DNA of 64,000 nt from UBA6168 sp041392505 (GCA_041392505.1 JAWKLX010000046.1:8619-72618); one strand, 5' to 3'; counted from the first letter of the stretch, positions 19,909-29,320 are shown. Numbers and translations are program-made. The notes: generated by a model not told the origin, from the sequence alone.

Positions 19909-20315
19909 GTTTTCGCAATTTTTGATTAAAAAGATTTTAAAGATAGGAAAAAGGTGTTTTTATTTTCAATGTAAAAATGGGATTCCCCATCGCCCGTATT
20001 TTAATCCCTTTGAATTTTGCATGGGATTCACATTCCTCGCTACGGAATGCTCTCTTTCTGGACTGGTCATGCAAACCTTACATTTGATACCCCTTTCCTA
20101 CCTTATTCCACTACCATTGGTTGCAGGGTCAGACGTTCCTTTCCAGGCTGCCTGGCCAATGTTGGAACGCCGACCTTGCCCAACTCTCGTAGCGTTGCTT
20201 TTATGTGTCAAGTACGAGTCAAAGCAATTTTCAAAAAAGCAAAAGCCGGGTGGTGGTGGTGAAATATACTTTTACATTTGCACTGAAAATAGGAATTAAA
20301 AGTACTATGTACTAA

Positions 20316-20600
20316 GGTATTATGGTATTGAGGTATTAGGTCGGTGAGAACATTGAAAATTAATATATCACTCAAAATGCGGAGCAGCATGACCCTTGCT
20401 TTTTAGAACACCCCAACAGCCTGCCCCGAACTTGCTTCGGGGTGCTCCTCCAAAGGTTTTAAGGGCCGAGCAGGATGATTCATAAAAGCCAAGCTTTCAA
20501 TTCGGCCCGCAAGAATGGGTGATGAATTATTCATCGTCCGATATTAATTTTCAATGTTCGGGTCTAGGTAATACCTCAATACCCCAATATCCCAATACCT
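20316..20600. repeat. Hairpin element A of the interspersed family
   Basis: Core 20376-20511 runs from AATGCGGAGCAG to CGGCCCGCA, with CCTGCCCCGAACTTGCTTCG and GGGCCGAGCAGGATGAT inside. The outer arms are locus-specific and inverted: GGTATTGAGGTATTAGG with AACATTGAAAATTAATAT on the left is answered by ATATTAATTTTCAATGTT and AATACCTCAATACC on the right. Nothing codes here. Confidence 0.75.
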
Positions 20601-20612
20601 AAATCTCTTTTT

Positions 20613-21251
20613 ATGTTACACCACATCAGACAAGACTACCACTCCGAGGGGCTTGAAATCCACGACATGGATGCCAACCCTTTTAACCAATTCCACAACT
20701 GGTTTCAGGACGTTCTGAAAGCGGACATCCCCGACCCGAACGCCATGACCCTTAGCACCTGCACCGTGGATGGCCGCCCGTCGTCCCGAATTGTTTTACT
20801 CAAAGATTACACTGAGGATGGGTTTTCTTTTTATACCAATTATGAAAGCCGCAAGGGCCGGGAAATGGCTGACAACCCGTTTGTTTCCCTGAATTTTTTG
20901 TGGAAAAAACTGCACCGCCAAGTCCGCATCGAAGGGCAGGTGGAAAAGCTGCCGATGGAAGAATCACTGGCCTATTTTCAGAGCCGTCCACGTGGTAGCC
21001 AAGTAGGGGCTTGGGCATCGCCACAAAGTGGTTTCATCGATAGCCGGGAGTCTTTGGACAAAAGGGTAGGGGAGGTGCAAGAGCGTTTTGCGGGGCAGGA
21101 GGTGTTGCCATTGCCGCCGTTTTGGGGAGGTTACCTCGTGGTGCCTGATGTGATCGAATTTTGGCAAGGCCAGCCAAGCCGCTTGCATGATCGGTTTTTG
21201 TATGAGCTGCAAGGAGATGGGGGATGGGAGATTTCCCGGCTGGCGCCGTAA
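20613..21251 (+). CDS. pdxH: Pyridoxamine 5'-phosphate oxidase
   Basis: 212 residues, full length for PdxH. It oxidises pyridoxamine or pyridoxine 5'-phosphate to pyridoxal phosphate with FMN and O2. Family motifs in order: FHNWFQDVLKADIPDPNAM, SSRIVLLKDYTEDGFSFYTN (FMN binding), ESRKGREMADNPFVSLNF, WKKLHRQVRIEGQVEKL, YFQSRPRGSQVGAWASPQS, and the C-terminal signature DVIEFWQGQPSRLHDRFLYE. The ATG follows a hairpin element by 12 bases, so the promoter lies within or beyond it. Another hairpin element follows the stop directly. Confidence 0.96.
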   Translation: MLHHIRQDYHSEGLEIHDMDANPFNQFHNWFQDVLKADIPDPNAMTLSTCTVDGRPSSRIVLLKDYTEDGFSFYTNYESRKGREMADNPFVSLNFLWKKLHRQVRIEGQVEKLPMEESLAYFQSRPRGSQVGAWASPQSGFIDSRESLDKRVGEVQERFAGQEVLPLPPFWGGYLVVPDVIEFWQGQPSRLHDRFLYELQGDGGWEISRLAP

Positions 21252-21258
21252 GTTGTGA

Positions 21259-21450
21259 ACAGGACAAAACTGAATTTACACAATGCGGGGCAGCATCACC
21301 CTATCTTCTTACATCGATCCAACAGCCTGCCCCGAATTCACTTCGGGGTGCCCCTGAGGGGATTTTTGAGGAGCACTTGGTCAGGTTGGCTTGAAACACA
21401 TCATATCCTGCTCCGCATTGATAATAATATTTTATCATGTTTTGTCCTGT
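21259..21450. repeat. Hairpin element B of the interspersed family
   Basis: The core begins AATGCGGGGCAGCAT (21282) and ends ATCCTGCTCCGCATT, so both ends are of the GCGG-GCAG type, and includes GCCTGCCCCGAATTCACTTC. Outer arms ACAGGACAAAAC (21259-21270) and GTTTTGTCCTGT (21439-21450) are perfect inverted copies not shared with other elements. Confidence 0.72.
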
Positions 21451-21467
21451 ACATAGCGCTAAAACCT

Positions 21468-22028
21468 TTATTCATTTTTCTTCTTTATGGCATCCCGGAT
21501 TTTGGATGCACTCTCATAGTCCTCTTTGGCTAAAACCTGTTCTAAAAGCTGCTCCAGCTCTTCCATGGAATAATCGGACAAGCTGCCCCGCTTGTTGGTG
21601 AAAGCTTTGCTCGGACTGTCCAGCACGATGCCCGTAGAATGCATGATTTCCTCCGTCGTGAAAATGGGGCAACCAAAACGCACTGCCATGGCGATGGCGT
21701 CGGACGTGCGAGCGTCAACGGACAGTGGACTCCCATCAGCTTTCTTACCAATTAATTGAGCATGGAAAACGCCGCCAACCAACTCCGAAATGATCACTTC
21801 CTCCAATGTGATGCCCGCTTGGTCGAGCGTGTTTTTAAAAAGGTCGTGCGTCAAGGGGCGGCTGGGTTTCATCTTTTCCAATGAAACAGCAATCGCCTGT
21901 GCTTCGAATCTGCCGATGATAATGGGTAGCCGACGGAAGCCATTTTGTTCTTCTAAAATAAGGGAAAAATTGCCGGGACTGGATTCGCTGTTGGCCAAGG
22001 CAATGATATTTAGTTCAATCTTCTTCAT
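21468..22028 (-). CDS. Bifunctional nuclease (DUF151) family protein with UVR motif
   Basis: 186 residues. The BFN domain covers about 1-135 (LPIIIGRFEAQAIAVSLEK, RPLTHDLFKNTLDQAG, VFHAQLIGKKADGSPLSVDA, RTSDAIAMAVRFGCPIFTTE). A UvrB/UvrC-type motif closes the protein (LEQLLEQVLAKEDYESASKI). BFN proteins were described as bifunctional DNase/RNase in plants; the bacterial role is unclear. Its start overlaps the 75-aa gene by 14 bases, so both are probably cotranscribed behind the nickel-permease-like gene. Confidence 0.88.
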   Translation of the reverse strand: MKKIELNIIALANSESSPGNFSLILEEQNGFRRLPIIIGRFEAQAIAVSLEKMKPSRPLTHDLFKNTLDQAGITLEEVIISELVGGVFHAQLIGKKADGSPLSVDARTSDAIAMAVRFGCPIFTTEEIMHSTGIVLDSPSKAFTNKRGSLSDYSMEELEQLLEQVLAKEDYESASKIRDAIKKKNE

Positions 22029-22242
22029 TGAGTTGCATGTCCATTTTTATAAAACTGCAAAGCTCCTCTATATCTGCAAAAGGCGCAATGACTTGACCGC
22101 CGTGGATTAATTTAAAAAGATTTTCACCTTCTATTTCAATAGTGTAACCCATATTTAAATTAATTATTTTTCCCTCCTGAGAATTAGTAATTAGTTCATG
22201 ATTTTTTAGCGCCGATAATAATCGATTTTTTACATTTTCCAT
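22015..22242 (-). CDS. Uncharacterised 75-residue protein at the end of the hydrogenase locus
   Basis: Not recognised. 75 residues: a short helix (VKNRLLSALKNHELIT), a beta-like part (KIINLNMGYTIEIEGENLFKL) and an acidic helical tail (IEELCSFIKMDMQLNEED). No cysteine pair or histidine cluster that would suggest a metal role. It begins one base after the stop of the nickel-permease-like gene and overlaps the nuclease-like gene by 14 bases. This tight spacing supports a real, cotranscribed gene. Confidence 0.6.
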   Translation of the reverse strand: MENVKNRLLSALKNHELITNSQEGKIINLNMGYTIEIEGENLFKLIHGGQVIAPFADIEELCSFIKMDMQLNEED

Positions 22243-22243
22243 G

Positions 22244-22858
22244 TCAGGTCAAATTTTCCATTACAATAAATCCGCCATATCCAACGCAAAGCAAAGAGGA
22301 TAAAATAATTAATCCCAATTGTAGTTTTTCGTTGGCTGTTATTTTTTTTGAAAATGGTAAACTAAAAATTCCAGCAGCCACCAACATGCCGATCACCGAG
22401 CCTATCCCAAAAATCAATAAATAAACCATGCTGTTAAAACTGCTTTGAATTTCCGACATTACCAGTAATATCATCGCCCCACTTCCTGCCAGCCCGTGTA
22501 CCAATCCTATCCCATAAGCCAAGTGATGGTGGTTGCTCGAATCCGTTATTTCCGAGTTTTTTTTATTAAAAAATTGGACGAGCCGAAATAAGCCCAACAC
22601 AATCAACATTAAGCCGACGGTGGCTTCGAAATATTTAAAATAACCATTTAAAAAAGTGGCCTTTCCAAGGATAATTATTGCACCAATAAAAATTATGGTT
22701 GAGGTATGTCCCAACCCCCAATAAATACCATCTTTTATGGCTAAATTTAATTTGTCCCGCTTGGTAACAATATTGCCAACAGCGACCAAATGATCCGCTT
22801 CAAAGGCATGTCAAAACCGACGGCTGCCGCAAAATAATAAAGGAAAAGTTGCTTCCAT
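22244..22858 (-). pseudogene. NiCoT/UreH-like nickel permease, frameshifted at the N-terminus
   Basis: The intact frame (22244-22789, TTG start) encodes about five membrane helices (GHTSTIIFIGAIIIL, FEATVGLMLIVLGLFRL, GLVHGLAGSGAMILLVM, VYLLIFGIGSVIGMLVAAGI, LGLIILSSLLCVGYGGFI). The transporter signature HX4DH appears as HAFEADH directly upstream of that start, in frame but preceded by TGA (22811-22813). The ATG at 22858 is in the same frame, and the first helix (YYFAAAVGF) is readable only in another frame for about 22 bases. Two compensating shifts therefore separate the start from the signature. If an error, this is the locus's nickel importer; if real, it is broken. Confidence 0.7.
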
Positions 22859-23014
22859 TTTATTTGTTTTAATTACACAATCCAAGTTGTGATGAATAGC
22901 ATTTAATGGCGTTTCGGTTCAACTGTATTTCGGAATTAAGGTATTCCGATTGCCAATAACCCATATCCGGTACATCCATACACCTTTGAACCGATACACC
23001 GAAATTTAATTTAA

Positions 23015-24118
23015 TTAAAAATTCAAATAATTAATAACGACCCGATGGTTGCCCGTGTCGGCTGCCACCATTTTTTGTCCTTCGGTGCATATTTGAAAAG
23101 GCCAGTACAAACTGCCCTCCGTGCTCCAAATTGTATTTTTATTTTCACTGCCCGTCGTGAAATTGTCTTGACCAAGCACGTTTTCGGCTGCTACATTATT
23201 TGCTTTGGGTAATTTACTAAACCATAAAATCCGGCTGCTTCCCGTGTCGGCTACCCAAAGCCCATTTTTATAAAAACAAGTATCGTAGCACCAATTCAAT
23301 GTGTTGGCTTTTGGGAACCAACCAAACTGGTTTTGGCCATTGGCATCAAAAGATGGTTGGCCAATGATGACATCTGCTTTTTGGTCGATGGCATCCTCCC
23401 AATTGTGCCACAGCAGCACCCGGTAATATTGCGTATCAGCAATCGTCATGGCTCCGGTAGGGCTTATTTTTACGGAGTAGGGCCAGATCGGGTCGTGGTG
23501 GTCATAATCCCTTTCCGTAAAATTGGGTTTGCCAATTACGTTGTCAGCGGGGGCAAAATTGGTGGTCGGAATTTTATTAAAATGCAAGACCCGACGGTTG
23601 CCGGTATCTGCGATCCAAAGTTGTTGGCCATCAGAAAAAACGCCATAGGGCCAGTTTAATGATTGGGCCGAGGGAGGATGGCCAATGCCTTTTATGTTAG
23701 GGTTGTTGCTGAGGAAATCGGGTTGACCCACTACCACGTCGGCGGGTTGTCCATCTAAAGTCGGCATATTCAGCCAAATCAACACTCGGTGGTTCCACGC
23801 ATCGGCAACCATTAATTTTTCTCCATCCGACCAAATGCCAGAAGGATAAAAAAGGCTCGATGCACTTACTTTCCCACTTGCATTTCTACCCGTTTCTTCT
23901 TTTACTGTTTGCCCTAAAACTACATCCGGTTTTTTAAATTCAGTGTCGGGTAAATTGTTCCAGATAAATAACCGGTTTTGCGCGGTGTCGGCTACTAATA
24001 ATTTATTTTTAATTAAAAATACCCCTCTTGGAGCCAGCAAAGGACTGTCTTCCGCACCTTTGAAAACCTGCGTCTGGGTCACTAATTTTTCAAGCTCTAT
24101 TGTTTCGGTTTGATTCAT
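23015..24118 (-). CDS. Six-bladed NHL-repeat beta-propeller protein of the hydrogenase locus
   Basis: 367 residues without a signal peptide. Six NHL-type blades are visible, each with an Ala-Asp-(Thr/Ala) turn: KLLVADTAQNRLFIW, KLMVADAWNHRVLIW, QLWIADTGNRRVLHF, AMTIADTQYYRVLLW, GLWVADTGSSRILWF and KMVAADTGNHRVVIN. Between blades 'VvGQpdF' strings recur (VVGQPDFLSN, IGQPSFDAN, LGQDNFTTG). NHL propellers usually bind protein or ligand and seldom catalyse. It starts 74 bases after hypE in the same direction, inside the hydrogenase block, so a role as an assembly or partner protein of the enzyme is likely (inference). No catalytic residues stand out. Confidence 0.8.
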   Translation of the reverse strand: MNQTETIELEKLVTQTQVFKGAEDSPLLAPRGVFLIKNKLLVADTAQNRLFIWNNLPDTEFKKPDVVLGQTVKEETGRNASGKVSASSLFYPSGIWSDGEKLMVADAWNHRVLIWLNMPTLDGQPADVVVGQPDFLSNNPNIKGIGHPPSAQSLNWPYGVFSDGQQLWIADTGNRRVLHFNKIPTTNFAPADNVIGKPNFTERDYDHHDPIWPYSVKISPTGAMTIADTQYYRVLLWHNWEDAIDQKADVIIGQPSFDANGQNQFGWFPKANTLNWCYDTCFYKNGLWVADTGSSRILWFSKLPKANNVAAENVLGQDNFTTGSENKNTIWSTEGSLYWPFQICTEGQKMVAADTGNHRVVINYLNF

Positions 24119-24191
24119 TTTGAATAATTGAATTTCAATTTCTTTTTCGGGGTATTTAATTTTTCATTTCCTTTTAATTCGCTTTTCAAAA

Positions 24192-25253
24192 TCAACAAAT
24201 TCTTGGTAATTGCTCCCCCACCAACATATTGACAACCCGCTTGCCACCAATGCCGCTGGTCAATACTACTTGGCGTGGGTGATCTTCCACTACCCCGCCA
24301 ATAATTGCCGCATTTTGGCAATGGTCAAATGTTTTTATTTTTTGGAGAAATGCATCGGCAACTTCACCATTTACGATAGCGATAAAAATACCTTCATTGG
24401 CAACATATAATGGGTCGAGGCCCAATATTTCACAAGCACCATAAACCTGCTCATCCACCGGAATATTTTTTTGGGAAATATCGATGCCCAATTTTGTGTC
24501 CCTCGCAATTTCCGTTAAAACCGTCGCCACACCTCCCCGCGTTGGGTCTTTTAATAAATGAATATTATTGCCAAATTCATCCAATAATTCTTTTACGATG
24601 TGATTTAAATGACGGGTGTCGCTTTCAATGGTTGTTTCAAATTCCAGTCCTTCCCGAACAGACATAATGGCTATGCCATGTGTTGCTAAATTATCGCTGA
24701 CAATTATTTTATCGCCGATTTTTACATTGGAAATATCAATATTAGCTTGGGGGTGAACTTGCCCAACACCAGTGGTATTAATAAATATTTTATCACCTTT
24801 TCCCCGCTCTACCACTTTGGTGTCGCCGGTTACAATTTGTACTCCTGCTTGCTCGCAGGCGAATTTTATAGAAACGAGAATTTCCCAAAATTCTTTCATC
24901 GTTAATCCCTCTTCAATAATAAAACCCAGGGAAAGAAATTGCGGAATAGCACCACACATTGCTAAATCATTGACGGTTCCATTAATGGCTAATTCGCCAA
25001 TATTTCCCCCCGGAAAAAAAATAGGGGAAATAACAAAACTGTCGGTTGAAAAAGCAGTTTTTCCATTTAAATTAAATATGGCCCCGTCATGCCTTTTATC
25101 CAATAAATCGTTGCTTAATAAATCAAAAACACCACTGTCCAATAATCGGTTGGTTAAAAGTCCACCGCTTCCATGACCCAAAGTAATTACCTCAAAATCG
25201 AGCTTGGGCATGGGGCAGGACAATTGCATTTTTATTTTTTTAGATGCTTGCAT
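24192..25253 (-). CDS. hypE: Hydrogenase maturation protein HypE
   Basis: 353 residues. HypE dehydrates the thiocarboxamide made by HypF on its C-terminal cysteine to give the cyanide ligands of the NiFe site. The required C-terminal Pro-Arg-Ile-Cys is present (LPRIC). PurM/AIR-synthetase features: LGHGSGGLLTNRLL near the start, ALSTDSFV-like segment AFSTDSFVISPIFFPGG, GTVNDLAMCGA, VTGDTKVVERGKGD, and KDPTRGGVATVLTEIA. A hypF-hypC-hypD-hypE order is kept on this strand. The start at 25253 adds a few residues before LDFEVITLGHG and could be later (ATG for MPKLDF). Confidence 0.96.
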   Translation of the reverse strand: MQASKKIKMQLSCPMPKLDFEVITLGHGSGGLLTNRLLDSGVFDLLSNDLLDKRHDGAIFNLNGKTAFSTDSFVISPIFFPGGNIGELAINGTVNDLAMCGAIPQFLSLGFIIEEGLTMKEFWEILVSIKFACEQAGVQIVTGDTKVVERGKGDKIFINTTGVGQVHPQANIDISNVKIGDKIIVSDNLATHGIAIMSVREGLEFETTIESDTRHLNHIVKELLDEFGNNIHLLKDPTRGGVATVLTEIARDTKLGIDISQKNIPVDEQVYGACEILGLDPLYVANEGIFIAIVNGEVADAFLQKIKTFDHCQNAAIIGGVVEDHPRQVVLTSGIGGKRVVNMLVGEQLPRIC

Positions 25254-25296
25254 TTTTATTTTTTATTTAAGCAAAATTGAATTTACACACTAAAAT

Positions 25297-26409
25297 TTAC
25301 GCTTCAATTTCTTCAATTTTATTAACCATATCCGAGAAATGATAATAGGCGGCACAAGCCCCTTCCGAACTCACCATCGGTGCGCCCAACGGATTTTCGG
25401 GTTTACATTTCGTTCCGAAATTGGGGCATTCAAAAGGCTTTTTAATTCCTTTCATAATTGCTCCTGCAATGCATTCTTTGTTTTCAGGAGCTTCGGGAAT
25501 ATTAACCGAAAATTTTTTCCTCGCATCAAAAGTTTCATATTGTTTTTTAACTTGATAGCCACTTTTTGGAATGACATCCATACCCCGCCACATCCTGTCC
25601 GTCACATCAAAAACTTCATAAATGGTTTCGATGGCTTTGGGGTTACCATTTTCACGAACCATTCGAGCGTATTGGTTTTCCAATTTAGCTTCGCCATTTT
25701 CCAATTGTTGGACTGTCATTAAAATACCTTGTAAAATATCAACTGGCTCGAAGCCCGTAATTACAATCGGGACTTTATATTTTTCCACTAACGGATAATA
25801 TTCTTGCGTGCCCATAATCGTGCAAACATGCCCTGCAGCTAAAAAACCTTCGATGTGACATTCGTCGTCGCTCATCAGCGCCTCAATAGCGGGCGGCACT
25901 AATACGTGAGAGGCAAGGATGGAATAATTCTTTAATCCTAGTCTGTTGGCGTGAACCACGGAAAGTGCATTGGCGGGAGCAGTCGTTTCAAAGCCGACAG
26001 CAAAAAATACAACTTGTTTTTCAGGGATTTGCTCCGCAATTTTTACTGCCTCTAAAGGGGAGTATAAAATGCGAATATCAGCGCCGTTGGCTTTTGCTTC
26101 TAATAAACTTTTTTCTGAACCGGGCACCCGCAGCATGTCACCATAAGAGCAAAGAATGACGTTTTTCTCTTCTGCTAAATATACCGCTTTATCAATTAAA
26201 TTCAGTGGCGTTACACATACGGGGCAACCGGGGCCGTGCACCATATTTATTTCTTTCGGCAACATATTTAATATGCCGTTTTTGACAAGGCTATGTGTTT
26301 GTCCTCCGCATACTTCCATAATTGTCCACGAACGGGTGACGGTTTTTTTTATTTCTTCTAAATAGCGCTGTGCTACTTCTGGGTTTCTATATTCGGTTAA
26401 GAATTTCAT
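25297..26409 (-). CDS. hypD: Hydrogenase maturation protein HypD
   Basis: 370 residues, normal length. HypD is an Fe-S protein that, with HypC, holds the iron while CN and CO are added. Conserved motifs: MEVCGGQTHSLVKNGI with the first key Cys, HGPGCPVCVTP with a CxxC, AVGFETTAPANA, the ITGFEPVDILQGI segment and, at the end, NKECIAGAIMKGIKKPFECP with the Fe-S cluster cysteines and FGTKCKPENPLGAPMVSSEG then ACAAYY. All these are intact. It lies between hypC (59 bases upstream) and hypE. Confidence 0.97.
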   Translation of the reverse strand: MKFLTEYRNPEVAQRYLEEIKKTVTRSWTIMEVCGGQTHSLVKNGILNMLPKEINMVHGPGCPVCVTPLNLIDKAVYLAEEKNVILCSYGDMLRVPGSEKSLLEAKANGADIRILYSPLEAVKIAEQIPEKQVVFFAVGFETTAPANALSVVHANRLGLKNYSILASHVLVPPAIEALMSDDECHIEGFLAAGHVCTIMGTQEYYPLVEKYKVPIVITGFEPVDILQGILMTVQQLENGEAKLENQYARMVRENGNPKAIETIYEVFDVTDRMWRGMDVIPKSGYQVKKQYETFDARKKFSVNIPEAPENKECIAGAIMKGIKKPFECPNFGTKCKPENPLGAPMVSSEGACAAYYHFSDMVNKIEEIEA

Positions 26410-26467
26410 GATTTTATTTTTTACTCAACAAACGCATAAGTTTTTTATGCTTAAAAATTATGCGTAA

Positions 26468-26755
26468 TTATGAAGTATATTCTTCCCGGTCAGGCAAGAA
26501 TTCTGAAATATTTAATTCTTCTTCCACTTCTCCCATTTCCTCCAAATATTGAAATGTTTTTTTTGCCTCCGCTTCGTCAACAATGCTGATGGCTACACCT
26601 ACGTGCACCAATACATAATCATCCACTTGCGCTTGGGGCACCATTTCCAGACTGGCTTCTTTTATTATGCCGCCGAATGAAACTTTTGCCATTCGGACTA
26701 AACCATCAAATTTTGATTCAATGGATTTTATTTTACCGGGAATTGCTAAACACAT
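26468..26755 (-). CDS. hypC: Hydrogenase assembly chaperone HypC
   Basis: 95 residues. Begins MCLAIPGKI; the essential Cys2 carries the iron during Fe(CN)2CO assembly and the chaperone docks on the large-subunit precursor. The OB-like core ends at VGVAISIVDEAEAKK, and the acidic tail (EEMGEVEEELNISEFL) is slightly longer than usual. It is 59 bases from hypD. A hairpin element separates it from hypF upstream, the first break in the hyp cluster. Confidence 0.97.
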   Translation of the reverse strand: MCLAIPGKIKSIESKFDGLVRMAKVSFGGIIKEASLEMVPQAQVDDYVLVHVGVAISIVDEAEAKKTFQYLEEMGEVEEELNISEFLPDREEYTS

Positions 26756-26831
26756 TTTGGAATAATTGACAGTTGAAAATGGATGATTTTAATCATTCAC
26801 TTTCAACCTTATGATGAAATGATGATTTATT

Positions 26832-27040
26832 AATTCATGTTACGTAAAAAATGCGGAGCAGCATGATCCTCGCCTATTGGAACGCCATAACGTGCTCCTC
26901 CAAGGGTTTTAAGCGGCGTCGGTTCACCCAACGACGCCGCCCTTAGAAACCCTTGGAGGGCCGAGCAGGATGATGCAAAAGGCTTGAGCAATGTTTCGGC
27001 CCGTATGAAATGGTGTTTTTTTATCCTCTGCATAACATTA
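26832..27040. repeat. Hairpin element C of the interspersed family, between hypF and hypC
   Basis: AATTCATGTTACGT (26832) and its inverted counterpart GCATAACATTAGTT (27029-27042) are the outer arms; the stop codon of hypF (27038-27040) lies within the right arm. Core: AATGCGGAGCAGCATGAT to TCGGCCCGTATG, with a central stem CTCCAAGGGTTTTAAGCGGC answered by GCCGCCCTTAGAAACCCTTG. Noncoding and transcribed if the operon is polycistronic. Confidence 0.75.
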
Positions 27041-29320
27041 GTTATTAAGTTGTTCTATTTGGTGACAGACCAGTTGCCCAAAAGAAATATTTTCGTCATT
27101 TGCGGATAATTGCTGGTGGAAATAAAGTTCATAATCTGGTTTAAGATGATGAATAATTAAATCCACTAATAGGCTGTTTTGAAATACGCCGCCGCTGAAA
27201 GCTAATTTTTTTATTGCTGAATTTTCAGCAACTGTTTTAATTATTTGAACAAGTGAAAAATGGAATTTGGCGGCAATAAAATCTTTTGGTTTTTCTTTTT
27301 TTAAATCCAATATCAAATTCGTGAGGAGCGCCTTAGTCGGGATGCGAAAATCATGTGGGTTTTCCGTAAAATAACTTTCCGTAAAATCCAGTCCATGTTT
27401 TTTAAAATAATCCGAAGCCAATGCTTCTAATTGCATGGCTGCTTCCCCTTCGAATGTTTGTTTGTCCAAAATGCCAAGCAAGGAAGCCACTGCATCAAAT
27501 ATACGTCCGACGCTGGACGTTTGCAATGGATTGTTTTTTGCCAAAATTTTAGCATACACTTGCCATTCTGTTTTATTGAATTTTTCTTTTAAAAAATCTT
27601 CCGCACCCATTATGCCCCAACATGCTGAAAGCGCTGAAATACGGGGTTCTCTGGGCATTTTATCACCCAATATAAAATCGAAATAATCAAAATGGTTGCA
27701 GCGAATGAAATTGTAGTTGTTGTACTTAAAAAATTCGCCACCCCAAATTTGACCATCATCGCCTAATCCAGTTCCATCCCATATGACGCCCAAGACAGGT
27801 GATTCGGTATGCAATAAATTGTTCTCGCCCAGCACCGCCCCGAAGTGAGCAATATGATGTTGAATGGTTTTCAAGGAAGTGTTTAATTTTTCGGATAAAT
27901 TATTTCCAAAAATAGTGGACGGATATTCGGGGTGTTTATCGCATAAAATAAATTCTGGTTGTGCATTGAATATTTTGAAAAAATGCTCAATTGTTTGCGT
28001 ATAATTTTGTTGCGTATCGAAATGTTCAAGGTCGCCCAAATATTGGCTGATATAAACATTTCGTTGGTGCAAAAAACTAAATGTGCTTTTGAGCATAGCC
28101 CCTGTTGCCAAAATGCTTTTATCCGGCCATTCTAATTCTGCATTGATGTAAGTCGGGGCTAACCCCCGTGAACGTCGGATAATTATTTTTTCATTTTTGA
28201 AAAAAGAAAATTTTACCACACTATCGTCTTGGGGGACGGTAATTTCCCGGTTATTTGTTAAGATATAATCGGCTATCTCAGACAACTCGTTTAACGCTTT
28301 TTTATTTTTAAAAACAATGGGTGAATGACTGATATTTCCGCTCGTTGCAACAATTGGACTACCGAATTTTTTTAACAATAAATCATACAGAGGCGTATAT
28401 GGCAACATCACACCAACCTGATTTAAATTGGGGGCAATGAACGCTAATTTATTTTCTCCTCCTTTCCACTCCAATAAAACAATGGGTGAAACATGGTTGG
28501 TTAATTCCTGTTCTGCTTCTTTTTCAAGGTGTACATCATTCAAAGACTCAAGGTCTGGGTACATCAGTGCAAAAGGTTTGGAAGGGCGGTGCTTTCTTTT
28601 CCGTAATGCTAAAAGGGCAGTTGTATTTTCGGCGTCACACGTCAGAATATAACCACCAATTCCTTTAATCGCCACTATTTTACCTTCTTTCCAAAATTGG
28701 ACAACAGCTTCAATAATCTGATTTTGGTTGAATGCTATTTTATTTTTATTGGCATTATATAAAGTCAATTCAACGGAGCAATTCAGACAAGAATTGGTTT
28801 GTGAATAATAGCGGCGGTCTAACGGGTTTTCGTATTCCTCCAAGCAATTATTGCACATTTTAAAAACATCCATTTTAGTGTTTACCCGATCATAGGGCAA
28901 TTGGTGGATGATGGAATACCGGGGCCCACAATTGGTACAGGTGATAAATGGATACTTATTCCGACGGTTTTTATGGTCATTTAATTCCTGTCGACAATCT
29001 TCACAAATTGCAAAATCGGGCGTGAGCAATAAATTGGTTTTACCTGATTGTTGGCTGTGAATAATTTCAAAATTGTCAAAGAACTTTTTATCAATTATTG
29101 AAATAATGTGCTTTGTAATTTGTGCTAATGCTGGTGCTTTCATTATTAAATCTCCATAAAATTCTTGCGCCACATTTTCTGTCGCATTTATTTCAATATG
29201 CACCCCGTCAGTTGCATTATTGACCCAGCCATTTAATCCATATTCTTTTGCCAATTTATAAACAAAAGGCCGGAAGCCAACGCCTTGCACTTGCCCTTCA
29301 ATATGGATATGCCAAGTCAT
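27038..29320 (-). CDS. hypF: Carbamoyltransferase HypF
   Basis: 760 residues, full length. HypF turns carbamoyl phosphate into carbamoyl-adenylate and loads HypE, the source of the cyanide ligands. Domains: acylphosphatase (about 1-90, GQVQGVGFRPFVYKLAKEYG), two zinc-finger-like parts (CEDCRQELND, TCTNCGPRYSIIHQLPYDR, MCNNCLEEYENPLDRRYYSQ, then NSCLNC), the YrdC-like domain (about 200-380, KGIGGYILTCDA, LRKRKHRPSKPFALM), and the Kae1-like carbamoyltransferase domain with HHIAHFGAVLGEN, IWDGTGLGDDGQIWGGEFF and LAFSGGVFQNSLL. All key motifs are present. Confidence 0.97.
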   Translation of the reverse strand: MTWHIHIEGQVQGVGFRPFVYKLAKEYGLNGWVNNATDGVHIEINATENVAQEFYGDLIMKAPALAQITKHIISIIDKKFFDNFEIIHSQQSGKTNLLLTPDFAICEDCRQELNDHKNRRNKYPFITCTNCGPRYSIIHQLPYDRVNTKMDVFKMCNNCLEEYENPLDRRYYSQTNSCLNCSVELTLYNANKNKIAFNQNQIIEAVVQFWKEGKIVAIKGIGGYILTCDAENTTALLALRKRKHRPSKPFALMYPDLESLNDVHLEKEAEQELTNHVSPIVLLEWKGGENKLAFIAPNLNQVGVMLPYTPLYDLLLKKFGSPIVATSGNISHSPIVFKNKKALNELSEIADYILTNNREITVPQDDSVVKFSFFKNEKIIIRRSRGLAPTYINAELEWPDKSILATGAMLKSTFSFLHQRNVYISQYLGDLEHFDTQQNYTQTIEHFFKIFNAQPEFILCDKHPEYPSTIFGNNLSEKLNTSLKTIQHHIAHFGAVLGENNLLHTESPVLGVIWDGTGLGDDGQIWGGEFFKYNNYNFIRCNHFDYFDFILGDKMPREPRISALSACWGIMGAEDFLKEKFNKTEWQVYAKILAKNNPLQTSSVGRIFDAVASLLGILDKQTFEGEAAMQLEALASDYFKKHGLDFTESYFTENPHDFRIPTKALLTNLILDLKKEKPKDFIAAKFHFSLVQIIKTVAENSAIKKLAFSGGVFQNSLLVDLIIHHLKPDYELYFHQQLSANDENISFGQLVCHQIEQLNN

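Noticed and set aside
19907..20299. 130-codon plus-strand frame
   Set aside because: Overlaps the start of the Uma2 remnant on the other strand and ends near a hairpin element; composition is not protein-like.
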